A stretch of DNA of 64,000 nucleotides from Rosa chinensis (GCF_002994745.2 NC_037090.1:32718501-32782500); one strand, 5' to 3'. Shown: positions 31,962 to 42,708, counted from the stretch's first letter. The notes: generated from the letters alone by a model not told the origin. Made by a program: numbers and translations.

Positions 31962-34715
31962 ATGAACTTGAACAGTGTCTTGATGCTAACTGGAACCAAC
32001 TATAGAGCTTGGCTAGATTCTGTAGAAAACTATATGGGAATGCATGAGAATATAGACTATTGCTTTACTGAGGATAAGCCTATAGAGTTGAATGAAAAGA
32101 GCACCAAGAAAGAAACTGACCTTTACAAGAAGTGGCATAGATCCAATAGAATGGCTAAGAATCTCATTCGTACCTCTATGTCCAAGACTGTCAGGGGAAG
32201 TATAGAAGAACCTGAGCTAGCATCAGATTTTCTGGAACTCATAGGTGCTAAGTTTAAAGAAAGTGAAAAGGCAGAAGCAGCTAGACTAACCAAGGAGTTT
32301 CATGATTTGAAGTACATGGGTTCAGGGGGAGTTAGAGAACATATTATGAAGATGATCAATATAAATGGCAGACTCAGGGAGCTCTTGATGGGCGTTAGGG
32401 ATGAGCAGGTAGTGCATTATGCACTTCATTCCTTGCCTAACAGTTTTAGTCATCTTAGGACCAGTTACAACTCTCAAAAGGGAAACTGGACTTTAGATGA
32501 ACTTATATCCATCTGTGTTGATGAGGAAGCTAGGATCAAGGAAGAAAAAGAACCTGCTACAGCCATAAATCTCATAGAGAAGCCTAAGAAGAAAAAGCCC
32601 CAGAATAAGCTCAAGCCTACCAAAGCCATAACTAAGAGTTCAACAGCTGCAGTGGCCAAGGAAAACAGGCCATTTAGGTTCAAGTGCTACTTTTGCAAAA
32701 GAGTAGGACACATGAAAAAGGACTGCACTGGCTATAAAAATTGGTTAGCCAAAAAGGGTAAGATTTTTTCTAATACAGTTTTTTCTTTAGAAATTAATCT
32801 TATAAATATTGAACCACAGTCTTGGTGGATAGATTCAGGCTCACCTATTCATATTACTAATTCTTTGCAGGGATTCATAAGGAGCAGAATCCCAAAAAGT
32901 GATGAAGTGAACCTGTGTGTAGGCAATGGCATGAGAGTGGCAGTCAAGGCTATTGGAACCTTAAAGCTCGATCTAGGATTAGGAAAATTGTTAGTTTTGG
33001 ATAATGTTTTTTATGTACCTTCCATGAGAAGGAATTTGGTTTCAGTTTCTCTTTTAGTAAAATCTGGTTGTAGACTTGTTATTGATAGTAATGGAATTCT
33101 TATTTCTAAAAATTCTGTTCAAATTGGTTCTGGTGTTATCTCGAATGATTATTTACAGTTAAGTTGTTCAATGGCTCAACAAGAAATTTTACTTGTTGAA
33201 GATAACACAAACAGTACTAGCACTTTAACAGGTGTTAAAAGAACCAAACTAAATGAAAAGTCTGCATTTTTATGGCATAGAAGACTCGGCCATGTTTCAA
33301 AAGAGAGACTGAAAATTTTGGTGAAAAACAACATCCTAAATGAACTTGATTTTTCTGATCTAACAGACTGTGTTGAATGCTTTAAGGGAAAAATAACTAA
33401 TACTAGAAAGAAGACTGCATATAGAAGCCAAAATTTATTAGAACTCATACACACTGATATATGTGGACCATTTAGGCATCAAACTATCTGTGGGAATGTG
33501 TATTTTATCATATTCATTGATGACTTTTCTAGATACAGTTATATTTATCTACTTTCAGAAAAGGCACAAGCATTGAAAGCCTTTCAAATCTTTAAGTCTG
33601 AGGTAGAAAATCAACTAGAAAAGAAAATCAAAACAGTAAGGTCAGATAGAGGGGGAGAGTTCTATGGAAAGTACACTGAATCCGGCCAACAAAAGGGTCC
33701 ATTTGCCTTGTTTTTGCAAGACAATGGAATTAAAGCTCAATACACAACACCCTATAATCCACAACAGAATGGTGTTGCAGAGAGAAAGAATAGGACTCTT
33801 TTGAACATGGTTAGATGCATGATGTGTACAACTGGTTTGCCTAAATTTCTGTGGGGTGAGGCTTTAAAAACTGCAAATTATATTTGCAACAGAACACCTA
33901 GCAAAGCCATAGAAAATACTGCTTTTGAGCTTTGGTGTGGCAGGAAACCTAGTCTTCATCACTGTCATGTTTGGGGATGTCATGTAGAAGCTAGGATTTA
34001 TAATCCAAGCTTGAATAAACTTGACCCCAAAACTGTTAGTTGCTATTTTGTAGGTTATCCAGATAAATCTAAAGGCTATAAGTTATATTCTGCTCATCAT
34101 TCACCTAGAATTTTTGAAACACATCAAGTAAAGTTTCTAAGTGAAAAAGTTCACAATACAAACCTTGAGGATTTAACCTCAGTTTTTGAGGAAATTGTGT
34201 CAGATGAGAATTTAAGTGTAGCATTGCCTTTAGAACAAGATGTAACTGATCATGTCACTGGTCACGTAACTGACTATGTCACTGACCAAGTAACTGTCCC
34301 TGGTCGAGTAACTGGTCAAGTGATTGACCATGTCACTGACCAAGTAACTGTCCCTGGTCGAGTAACTGACCAAGTCACTGACCATGTAACTGTACCTGAT
34401 CAAGTCACTGCCCATGTCACTGCCCATGTCACTGACCATGTAACTACCCAAGTAACTGTACCTGGTCAAGTCACTGCCCATGTCACTGACCAAGTAACTG
34501 ACCACGTAACTGGTCAAGTAACTGAACCTCAAAATCCTCCAGTAGCTCAACCTAGAAGATCACAGAGAGCAAGAAAACCAACTTATGGGGGGAAGAGAGT
34601 GACTACATTGTTTATCTACAAGAAGCAGAAATTGAAATGGACTGTGCAGAGGACAATGATCCAACTACATTTAATCAGGCCATTGAAAGTAGTGAATCTC
34701 ATCAATGGCAGCTAG
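31962..34715 (+). CDS. Ty1/copia gag-protease-integrase polyprotein
   Basis: The first ATG of the frame is at 31,962 (MNLNSVLMLTGTNYRAW, a UBN2-type gag start). In order: gag (to about residue 230), zinc knuckle CYFCKRVGHMKKDC (about 32,690), protease active site WWIDSGS (about 32,825), integrase zinc domain WHRRLGHVSKERL (about 33,275), integrase core with the DDE residues in HTDICGP, FIDDFSRYS and DNGIKAQYTTPYNPQQNG (33,450-33,785), then a linker carrying the tetrapeptide repeat encoded by 34,240-34,526. The frame ends at 34,713-34,715, after a shift relative to the downstream reverse transcriptase frame near the GGGGGG run at 34,585-34,590. Everything upstream of that is intact. Such elements normally have one continuous frame. 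Confidence 0.93.
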   Translation: MNLNSVLMLTGTNYRAWLDSVENYMGMHENIDYCFTEDKPIELNEKSTKKETDLYKKWHRSNRMAKNLIRTSMSKTVRGSIEEPELASDFLELIGAKFKESEKAEAARLTKEFHDLKYMGSGGVREHIMKMININGRLRELLMGVRDEQVVHYALHSLPNSFSHLRTSYNSQKGNWTLDELISICVDEEARIKEEKEPATAINLIEKPKKKKPQNKLKPTKAITKSSTAAVAKENRPFRFKCYFCKRVGHMKKDCTGYKNWLAKKGKIFSNTVFSLEINLINIEPQSWWIDSGSPIHITNSLQGFIRSRIPKSDEVNLCVGNGMRVAVKAIGTLKLDLGLGKLLVLDNVFYVPSMRRNLVSVSLLVKSGCRLVIDSNGILISKNSVQIGSGVISNDYLQLSCSMAQQEILLVEDNTNSTSTLTGVKRTKLNEKSAFLWHRRLGHVSKERLKILVKNNILNELDFSDLTDCVECFKGKITNTRKKTAYRSQNLLELIHTDICGPFRHQTICGNVYFIIFIDDFSRYSYIYLLSEKAQALKAFQIFKSEVENQLEKKIKTVRSDRGGEFYGKYTESGQQKGPFALFLQDNGIKAQYTTPYNPQQNGVAERKNRTLLNMVRCMMCTTGLPKFLWGEALKTANYICNRTPSKAIENTAFELWCGRKPSLHHCHVWGCHVEARIYNPSLNKLDPKTVSCYFVGYPDKSKGYKLYSAHHSPRIFETHQVKFLSEKVHNTNLEDLTSVFEEIVSDENLSVALPLEQDVTDHVTGHVTDYVTDQVTVPGRVTGQVIDHVTDQVTVPGRVTDQVTDHVTVPDQVTAHVTAHVTDHVTTQVTVPGQVTAHVTDQVTDHVTGQVTEPQNPPVAQPRRSQRARKPTYGGKRVTTLFIYKKQKLKWTVQRTMIQLHLIRPLKVVNLINGS
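34240..34526 (+). repeat. Coding repeat array (tetrapeptide x-[HQY]-V-T)
   Basis: About 22 units of 12 nt (GTAACTGACCAT / GTCACTGACCAA), encoding DHVT, DQVT, GHVT, AHVT units with periodic VPGRVT or VPGQVT variants, between integrase and reverse transcriptase. The nucleotide unit is the same as in the untranslated leader arrays, so the repeat is shared by non-coding and coding parts of one element. Confidence 0.93.
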
Positions 34716-36241
34716 CAATGGAAGCAGAAATTAATTCCATGAGTCAAAATGCAGTTTGGGAATTAGTTGAACCTGACCCCAACCAGAAGCCTATAGGTTG
34801 TAAATGGGTTTTCAAAACCAAAAGAGATGCAAATGGCAATGTAGAGAGACATAAAGCAAGATTAGTTGCCAAGGGTTTTACACAGAAGGAGGGCATTGAC
34901 TTTACTGAGACTTTTTCTCCAGTTTCTACAAAAGACTCGTTTAGGATAATCATGGCTTTAGTGGCTCATTTTGATATGGAGCTGCACCAGATGGATGTTA
35001 AAACAGCTTTCTTGAATGGCGAACTAGATGAAGTGATTTATATGAGGCAGCCAGAAGGGTTTGTACAAGCTGGAAGTGAAAACTTAGTGTGTAAGTTAAG
35101 AAAATCAATTTATGGCCTAAAACAAGCTTCTAGACAGTGGTACAAGAAATTTGATTCTGTGATTTCTACTTTTGGATTTACAGAAAATCTTGTTGATGAG
35201 TGTGTTTATTTGAAGACTGTTGGGAACAATTTTATTTTTCTGGTACTCTATGTGGATGATATACTTTTGGCTAGCAGTAACATTAAATTGCTTAAAGATA
35301 CTAAGAGTTTTCTGTCAATGAATTTTGACATGAAAGACTTAGGAGAAGCATCCTATGTACTAGGTATTGAGATTAAAAGAGATAGGGCACAGAGACTACT
35401 TGGTTTGTCTCAACACAATTATATTACCAAAGTTTTAAAGAGGTTTGGTATGGAGAAGTGTGCAGCTGGAGAAGTTCCCATGTCCAAAGGAGATAAGTTA
35501 ACCAAGAAGCAAAGTCCCAATAGTAATGTTGAAAAGGAAAATATGGAGTCAAAGCCTTATGCCAGACTTGTAGGAAGTCTCATGTATGCGCAAGTCTGCA
35601 CTAGGCCAGACTTGTCTTTTGCAGTAGGGATTTTGTCAAGATTCCAATCTAATCCAGGCCATGAACATTGGGTAGCTGGGAAGAAAGTGTTGAGATACCT
35701 GCAGAGAACTAAAAGCCATATGCTAGTTTATAGGCAAGTGGAGGATCTGAAACTCATAGGATTCTCAGACTCGGATTTTGCAGGGAATTATCCAGACTCC
35801 AAGAAGTCGACTTGTGGATATGTGTTCATGCTTGCAGGAGGTGCTATTGCTTGGAAAACCATGAAACAAACACTTGTTTCAACTTCTACTATGCAAGCTG
35901 AATTTATTGCAGTATATGAAACTGTGTGTGAAGGACTTTGGATTAGGAATTTTCTCATGCAGACCAAAGTATTGAGTCACATTGTGGCTGGAACACTTGC
36001 GATTTATTGTGACAATGAGGCTGCAGTTTTCTTTAGCAAGAACAGTAAAAGGTCAAATAATTCCAAGCATATTGATCTAAAGGATTACAGTGTTAGAGAA
36101 AGAGTAAAGCATGGTGAAATAGCTGTTTTGAGTATTGACACAAATTCACAGCTAGCAGATCCTTTCACCAAGGCATTGTCAGTAGCAGCATTCCAGAAAC
36201 ATACAGCAAGCATTGGAATTTTAGCTAATATAGATGCTTAG
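34637..36241 (+). CDS. Ty1/copia reverse transcriptase-RNase H part of the polyprotein
   Basis: The frame lies one nucleotide away from the gag-integrase frame and overlaps it. It contains WQLAMEAEINSM, WVFKTKRDANGNVERHKARLVAKGFTQ, the reverse transcriptase catalytic YVDDILLA (about 35,250), and RNase H text (FSDSDFAGNYPDSKKS, STSTMQAEF, YCDNEAAV), ending at TAG/TTAGG around 36,241. The apparent start ATG at 34,637 is just the first methionine of the open segment. A lost G in the G run near 34,585, a -1 frameshift or a sequence error would explain the break. Otherwise catalytic residues are intact. Confidence 0.92.
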   Translation: MDCAEDNDPTTFNQAIESSESHQWQLAMEAEINSMSQNAVWELVEPDPNQKPIGCKWVFKTKRDANGNVERHKARLVAKGFTQKEGIDFTETFSPVSTKDSFRIIMALVAHFDMELHQMDVKTAFLNGELDEVIYMRQPEGFVQAGSENLVCKLRKSIYGLKQASRQWYKKFDSVISTFGFTENLVDECVYLKTVGNNFIFLVLYVDDILLASSNIKLLKDTKSFLSMNFDMKDLGEASYVLGIEIKRDRAQRLLGLSQHNYITKVLKRFGMEKCAAGEVPMSKGDKLTKKQSPNSNVEKENMESKPYARLVGSLMYAQVCTRPDLSFAVGILSRFQSNPGHEHWVAGKKVLRYLQRTKSHMLVYRQVEDLKLIGFSDSDFAGNYPDSKKSTCGYVFMLAGGAIAWKTMKQTLVSTSTMQAEFIAVYETVCEGLWIRNFLMQTKVLSHIVAGTLAIYCDNEAAVFFSKNSKRSNNSKHIDLKDYSVRERVKHGEIAVLSIDTNSQLADPFTKALSVAAFQKHTASIGILANIDA

Positions 36242-36846
36242 GTTCAGTAGAGAGTTAGTCCAGTTGGAGCATTTAAAATTCTAAGGTTTTTTGAGTTCTT
36301 GTGTTTTAGTTGTGATCTTTTATTTTGTTTATCACAACTTGTTTGTAATGACAGATTTTATTATTAATAAATTTTGAGGTATTTTCAGATTTTGGTTATT
36401 ACTGCAGTTTTTGTTGAATGTTCTGAAAATTATCGATTTTGTGTTTAAAGTTATACTTGCTATCAGATGGCTTAAATCATGTGAAGCATGATGTTAAGGT
36501 TCAAGCAATATCTTTAAGCCATCAGTGTTCAGTAAATTTGCTTGAGTTTTTGGTTTTAGAAACATAAAGTAGGACCTAATATATGTTTACTTGTTGATAC
36601 ACATTAACATATATTGTATCACTTCTGGTTTGACATATGTGGATTGCAGGAGCTTGTGTTTGTGGTTTTGAAACTCTGCATTTTTGTTAAAATGTATACT
36701 GTTTCTTGCTCTGCATAAGTAACTGTGATCTGACCATGTTGGAATGGATTTTCGATTTAAGTTTGTTATCTGGCGCGCACTTCAGTAAGTTAAGTAGGTT
36801 TTGATGTTCTCTGGTGCAAATCATCGAGCATGATATGTGTGAGTCC
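36242..36846 (+). other. 3' untranslated region of the copia element
   Basis: Non-coding T-rich segment between the end of RNase H and the polypurine tract. Nothing else can be identified. Confidence 0.6.
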
Positions 36847-36857
36847 AAAGGGGAGAT
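36847..36857 (+). promoter_or_regulatory. Polypurine tract of the copia element
   Basis: AAAGGGGAGAT immediately upstream of the 3' LTR start at 36,858, the usual primer for plus-strand cDNA. Confidence 0.9.
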
Positions 36858-37291
36858 TGTAAGATCAAATATGGACATAACACATATCATCATAAAGTAA
36901 TTGATGATTAGCTTAATATCAATCCTAGTTTAACATGGATACAAACAGTAAATCAATACTAGTGACTTAATGAATAGTGTATCAATTCATTAAGGATAGT
37001 AATCTATTGCTTAGTCTACAAGGAAGGCTACAAGTTGTGATACATTAAGAATCTAACTAGGAAACCTAAACCGATATGGATAGCTTTAATGGGAAGCTTC
37101 TTGAGGTTTAAGTCACCTATATATACAGATGAATTGGTCCCTGATTACTACCGACGTTTTGCATATTGTTCTGTCCATTGAGAAGCAAGTTGGTAAGTAA
37201 CAGAAGGCTATATTCAGTGTTCGTGTTTGCAGTTGCATAAGATGGAATCCATGCCAGTAATTGCTGAAGGTAAGCCTTAATCCCTTTTATG
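36858..37291 (+). repeat. 3' LTR of the copia element, missing its last 42 bp
   Basis: Identical to 30,181-30,614, then stops at CCCTTTTATG. The remaining 42 bp of the LTR (the part from ATTGTGTGCATATG to the terminal CA) are absent, and the sequence jumps directly into a copy of ABCB exon 1. The junction shares the 6-mer TTTATG with the ABCB sequence at 30,059-30,064. Confidence 0.95.
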
Positions 37292-37368
37292 GGGGCTGAG
37301 CTTTTCTCTTCTTCTGCATGGTTTTCATGATTTTTGGTATCACCATTCACTCCATTCTCCTCAGCCAT
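37117..37368 (-). pseudogene. Decoy ABCB first exon fused to antisense LTR
   Basis: The duplicated ATG (37,366-37,368) opens a frame of 27 ABCB residues ([12 protein letters not shown]...APIK) that runs directly into the antisense of the copia 3' LTR and stops at 37,117, giving 83 codons. A transcript from the native ABCB promoter would meet this start first. The peptide would lack every transporter domain. Confidence 0.85.
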
Positions 37369-37407
37369 GTTATCAACCACGACTAGTTGTCTCAATCTTC
37401 AGGTATA
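37288..37407. repeat. 120-bp flanking duplication, right copy
   Basis: Exact copy of 30,061-30,180, joined at its left to the truncated 3' LTR through TATG/TTTATG microhomology and at its right to the presumed native ABCB leader (AACTCGATTTCC). A standard copia integration makes a 5-bp duplication, so this is aberrant. Confidence 0.95.
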
Positions 37408-40400
37408 AACTCGATTTCCTTGAACTGTTTATTTCTCAATCTGCGCCTGCAGAAGCACAAGCTTGTTATGAAAAAATTAAGTCGAGCCGGCTAAGTATAA
37501 GAGGAGTATAGCTGGATCAGAAGCAACAAACAGATAAATTGAAAGCGGCTTTAATCAGGACATGCATAACTAATTCCAAACCTACAAGCAGGCCTCAAAG
37601 TTTAAAATACAAAAAGGATTGATCCAAGCATTCATTGGACAACAAAAGAAACAGAGACACAAAAATCCCAAACCTTCAACATTTGTAACAGAGAAGTGAG
37701 AAAACAAGCTTAAGAAGGTGCAAGACTAAGTTAATCTCCAGGAAAGTCGCAGTACACAAACAGACGAGTCTAAGAAAACAGTATAATAATCACCGGAGCC
37801 AAGAATTGAAAAAGGTTCAGAGCAGTTATAGTAAGCTTACTTACAGCCAGAGAAATGGGTATCTTCTTGTTTTCTTAGTTAAAGCCAAGACTAGAAAGAT
37901 TACAGTAACTACAATCAGCTCCATTTACAATTAAAGAACACAAATAGCTAGAAAAGGGTATTTTCTTGAATGATCTATTACAGAAATGGAGAGCACAAAC
38001 AGCCTAAACTAGAAAAATAAAAAAAAGGGTACTTTGTTCTGTTGCTGACAGAATCTAATCTCCGCAACTCCCTGAGTATCTCAGCCAATCCAAACCAATC
38101 TGGTCCATTATTAACAGCCAAGTACTGGCACGGTTTCCAACACATTTATATCAGAAATGGAAGTTAAGGAATAAGGATTAAGGGGTGCGGCTGGAATACG
38201 CCATACATAGGGTGCGCCTGTGTGGGTCCGGACGTAGTGGCTTCTTCTGGTCCTCAGGATTTGAATTAGAAAGGCAGCGTTGTAATTGCAGAGAAAACGT
38301 TCGTTATCAGATAAATCGCTATCGTCAATGTGGAGGGCGGAGGGTATTCAGGTAATATGCGGAACAAGGTAAAATGCAGGTTAAAGTTTTCGGTGATGGA
38401 GAAACAGCCACGTCCCCTTTCAAATGCTAAAAGAAACAGTCACGTCCTACTCCCATTGGCCACATAGTATACCTGTTAGAGAAAAGAGGGATCCCAGAAA
38501 GAGTAGGCAAAGAGTACCCGTCATCATCGATAAACAATGGTGTAAAATTTGTAGACCACTGAGAGGAGATCGATGAAGTGAAACATCCGACGGCATTGTC
38601 CCTTAACTGAGAGGGGATCGATGAAGTGAAACAGCTGACGACATTGCCCCTTGTATCAGATTTTGGAGGCCCTTAGAGGGTCACTTGGATCTAGTAAGTG
38701 TGTATATTGATGAGACGCATGTCTAGGGATTTATTGATGATAGTTTTGTCTAAAGATTCGGTCGTTTAGGATTTATTGAAAGATTCAGTTGTTTAGGCAC
38801 CTTTAAGTCAAATAAGGCAGAGTTGGTTTTACGTAAACGATGTAAATAGCAAAGATCGTGTGAGGGTATGTATTCCCATTGATACTGATAATTACAGGAA
38901 TTAATGTCAATGAACTGGGTGAATTAAAACTTCCAAGTAATGTAAATGTTAAAGTAGGGGATTTATTGATGAAATGTCGTATTAGTTATGTTTTGGTTGA
39001 TGTTGTAAAATGCATATGAAGAACTGAAAAGAGACAAATGCTATATATTTACTTGTGGGGAATTGCATGGAATGATAATTTCATGAAACTGAATACTGTG
39101 TCTGAACTGAATTAATTTGAACAACCTGAGTTGTTTGCAACCACTAACTGTATTACAGTCTTAGTTAAGGTTTTGTTTTCACGACGGAAGTCATATAGCC
39201 CATGCCTATGCTATAATTACTCATTATTAAAATCTGTTTGTAGGAGGAAGGGTGATTAGGAACAAGTGGAACCAAATGAATAAGGGAACTGGGTAATGCT
39301 TGAAGTTGATGCAGGGAACTGCTTGTCAACTTCTACAACCACAAGTAACGAACGCAATCGACATCAGTTTATTAACATAAGGTATCAGAAGATTTTGTTG
39401 CAATGTAATATTTGTTTTGTTGGTATTTGAAAATAATGCTCATTATGATGTATGGAGACCTTGTCTTGGTATCTCATAAGAGAACCATTGGAAGGGAAAT
39501 ATGAATCTACCATGACCTTGCCGTAGCTTCATATTAGCTTTAAAATCACTAAATACAGCTGTGAAAATTTTGCCATTTAAAAGTTTTACAGGAATTTTGT
39601 TTTGCTGCTAAATGGGATTGGAAGTTTGTATGCCAATTTTAGTAGTTATACTTATAATACTGCATTACATTAATATGTTTATATCATAGTACTTATAATA
39701 CCTATATCACGGAACCTTTTCAATAGTACATTCATTTGCCGAAAGAAATGAATGTTCAGTGGATGAGGTTTGCAGAAATCGAATTAGAATATGCATTTGA
39801 GGTCTTGTAGCTTACAATGTATCCGTGTTGGGTTCAGAGGAAGTGTGAAGGTTGGCTTTCTAGCTACTGCTGTTTGTTATTGATTGGTGCCATGTCAGCT
39901 TATATGGTATTGCATCTGTGTCAGTGTAATGCTCGTACCATTTAGTCAAGATAGGAGTTTGTATATGTGGTTGGTCGGTTTACAGTCAGATTAGTTCTTC
40001 TTTGTTCTGTTCTACTTTTCTGGAAAGCGAAGAAAGTATGTTTATCTTTATAGTCAGAAGCTTAAGTGTTCTGCTCTGTTTGTATTAATGATGATGGTCC
40101 ATTTGCCTTCCAATGGTCCACTACTGCACTTGGACGTGTGGACTTGCATCAAAAGAGTTACTTTTAGAGTGTTAATTAACTTAATTTAGACTACTGCTCT
40201 TATACATTGCCTTAATATAAGCTCCGATTCATTTCATTTATTCATTTGTTTTTGCCATGTATCTCACATTCATATGGCATTCTCAAAACTAGTTGGTCGG
40301 AGAGAATTTGTGATTTTCAACGTTGTGAGATCTTGCTTGGGCTTAAAATTAGCTCACTATTTGGAAGCAAGGGTCTAAGCTATAGGATATTTATTTTTGT

Positions 40401-40793
40401 ATATTGATCTATAAAATTTATGTAGAAGGAGGGACTGGAAGATGATGGATTTAGAGTACGATATGCACGAAAGTAATTCATGGATTTATAATTGGTGAAT
40501 AAAGTGAAGACCGTAAGCCAAACTAGTGAATTTACATTTGGTGTTTCATGCTTTTTTTGTTATAGCTAATATGATGTCTGTTTAGCTAAATGAATAAACA
40601 AACCCATTTTTTTGTTTTAGGGAGGTTGACTAGACAATGTTGCCATTGGTGTCAGATTGTTTGAGATCTAATTTTTGCATTGAAGTTTGCTGGTAGAAGA
40701 TCTCGTTTACTTGCATGGGAATAGTTAATCTTTTGCACTTTAAACTTTACATGGGAGCTTAGTTTTGATGCTTGGTTTGCTTGTCTATTGCAG
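37408..40793. other. Displaced ABCB 5' region and intergenic DNA
   Basis: Directly continues the original upstream side of the ABCB gene. A minus-strand TATAAATG box at 38,143-38,150 is a candidate for the native promoter core, about 740 bp upstream of the duplicated exon. A 48-bp tandem pair (CTGAGAGGAGATCGATGAAG type) lies at 38,559-38,652. The rest (38,660-40,790) is AT-rich with no readable exon, apart from the L21-like exon that follows. Confidence 0.45.
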
Positions 40794-40895
40794 TTGATAT
40801 TGAATAAGGTTCTCTTGGTGGGCACAAGTAGTCAGACAATGATAGGCAGGCCAATAGTTCCTGATGCAGCAGTTCATGCAGTTGTTGAAAAGCAT
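40794..40895 (+). pseudogene. Orphan exon of a mitochondrial-type ribosomal protein L21 gene
   Basis: A 34-codon open exon between a TTGTCTATTGCAG acceptor and a GTAAGT donor. It reads LILNKVLLVGTSSQTMIGRP then IVPDAAVHAVVEKH, which matches the central bL21 segment of plant mitochondrial L21 (NKVLLVG..IGRPI.PDAAVHAVVEEH). I could not find the exon before it, nor the following exon (usually an AKVIIFKKKRRKNYRR-like basic segment), on either side, although a 3.1-kb LTR interrupts the downstream intron at 40,998. It is probably a gene fragment; a gene with distant exons cannot be excluded. Confidence 0.65.
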
Positions 40896-42708
40896 GTAAG
40901 TGTGCCTCGTTTTCTTTCTCTTATGACTCGTGTGTGAGTGTGAGTAGTACTAACTTTGCATTCTTCGCACAACCAAATGGGATTAGAAGAGCAAAAGTGT
41001 AAGACCCCGGAAATTCGTTATTAATTTCTAATGTTTTCCGAAATTTAATTAGTGGTTATTGGACGATTTCGTGGCTCGTAAATGGAGCGGAAGTGTTTCG
41101 GACGAATTATTAGTCGAAGAATATGGTTTTGGGGGAGTGGCAATGGTTGAATTTTTATACGTTGGGTTTCTCCAAAAACTTCCTTCACAAAAGTTGTAGA
41201 GAGCGTCGATACGAGTTCGTGGACATGTGGAATGCGGAAATCGGAGTTCGTATGAGAAAGTTATGAGCGATTGAAAATTTGGGAAATTTCTATAAATATG
41301 AGAAATTTCGGGATTTTTCATTAAATCCCAAAATTTCCCATTTTCTCATTTTCTCCCCCAGATTCTCTCCGTTCTCTCTCCTCAGACCCGACTGGTCTCC
41401 GTCGACCCGACCCGACCCAGATGGACCCGTCTTGCCTCTCTCCGTCGATCCCTGGTGTCATCTTCACCGGCCGAGCAGCACAGAGGGAGATCGAAGGCCC
41501 TCAGTTGTACGATCGGGACCCGACCGGTTTCTGATCTCCGGCGACTTCCCGACCGATTTCTTCACGGTTCTGGGATCGCCTCTTCTTGCTGATCATCCCC
41601 ATATAGGCCTTGCATCACGATTTTGAGTGTAGAGTGGTAGATCAAGGTTTGAAGTTTTCGACGTCCCTGATTCGATCTAGGATCTGATCAGACGCACTAG
41701 AGTGATCCAACTTCCAAGCTTGATTTAGGACGATCTAGACGGAATCTCACTTAGCTCCAGGTATGAAGGTGGCCCATCTTTTCATTTTGAATAAGTTTGT
41801 AGTTGGTCACTTTGCCATTAGAGGTGGTTGACCCGGCGTTGACCGCCTGCTGACCCGTCGCTTGTGGTGGCGCGTAGCGGCAAGTCAGACCATATTTTTG
41901 TGTTCTGTTTTCAGTTTATGCATCTACGCATCAATACGGTCGTTTTGATATATTATAAGGTTATTTTGGAGAAAGTTGATGCATGTTAGGGTTTTAGGGT
42001 TTTCGATTCGTTTCGGTTTTCGATCCGTGAGGATTTGGCCTTCCGATCGACTTGTAGTTTTGATTTGTTGATCGTAAAAGTGTTCCGAAGAAGTTGGATG
42101 GTCTCGGATGAGGATCCGACTGTTGGATCGTCGTATAATTGTGTTTTGTGAATTGTGTGCTTTGTGTTGTATTGAGTGTGGCATTGATTTGGTTAGGTGA
42201 TTGATGGTTTGAGTTGGCGGACGATTGTGAATTGTATCTTGGCTGTTAGAGAAGACGCAGCAGGATTTGGAGGTGAGTAAATCTCACGTGGTTCATTTAC
42301 GAACGGATTTATTTATTACTCGGAATTACTTGTTTAATTGTTAAATCATTTTCAAAATAAATTATTTGTTTTAAAATATATGAACTTGATCGACAACGGT
42401 TCATAGGTAGGTTAAAACAATGTTTTGATATAAAATGATTTTCGAGTAGTTAATTTATAAAACTATAGTTGGTATTAGTGGTCATTCCTGCGTGAATGAC
42501 TACGTATATATATATTTACGTGGAATATATATATTGATTGGCGTGTTATCGAGTGATGAGATGATTGGCATGGATTGATTATTATTCAAGCTTTTATTTC
42601 CACACGTAAGATGTTGAATAATGAATTGTTGAACATGTGGTGAGAAAGCTATCCTGTATGTTGCGAATTTTGGATTGAGGGTCGACGTAGTGACTGGTAT
42701 GAGGGAAT

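Noticed and set aside
34230..34550. Minus-strand frame full of SYLVSDMVS repeats
   Set aside because: Antisense reading of the 12-bp coding repeat array.
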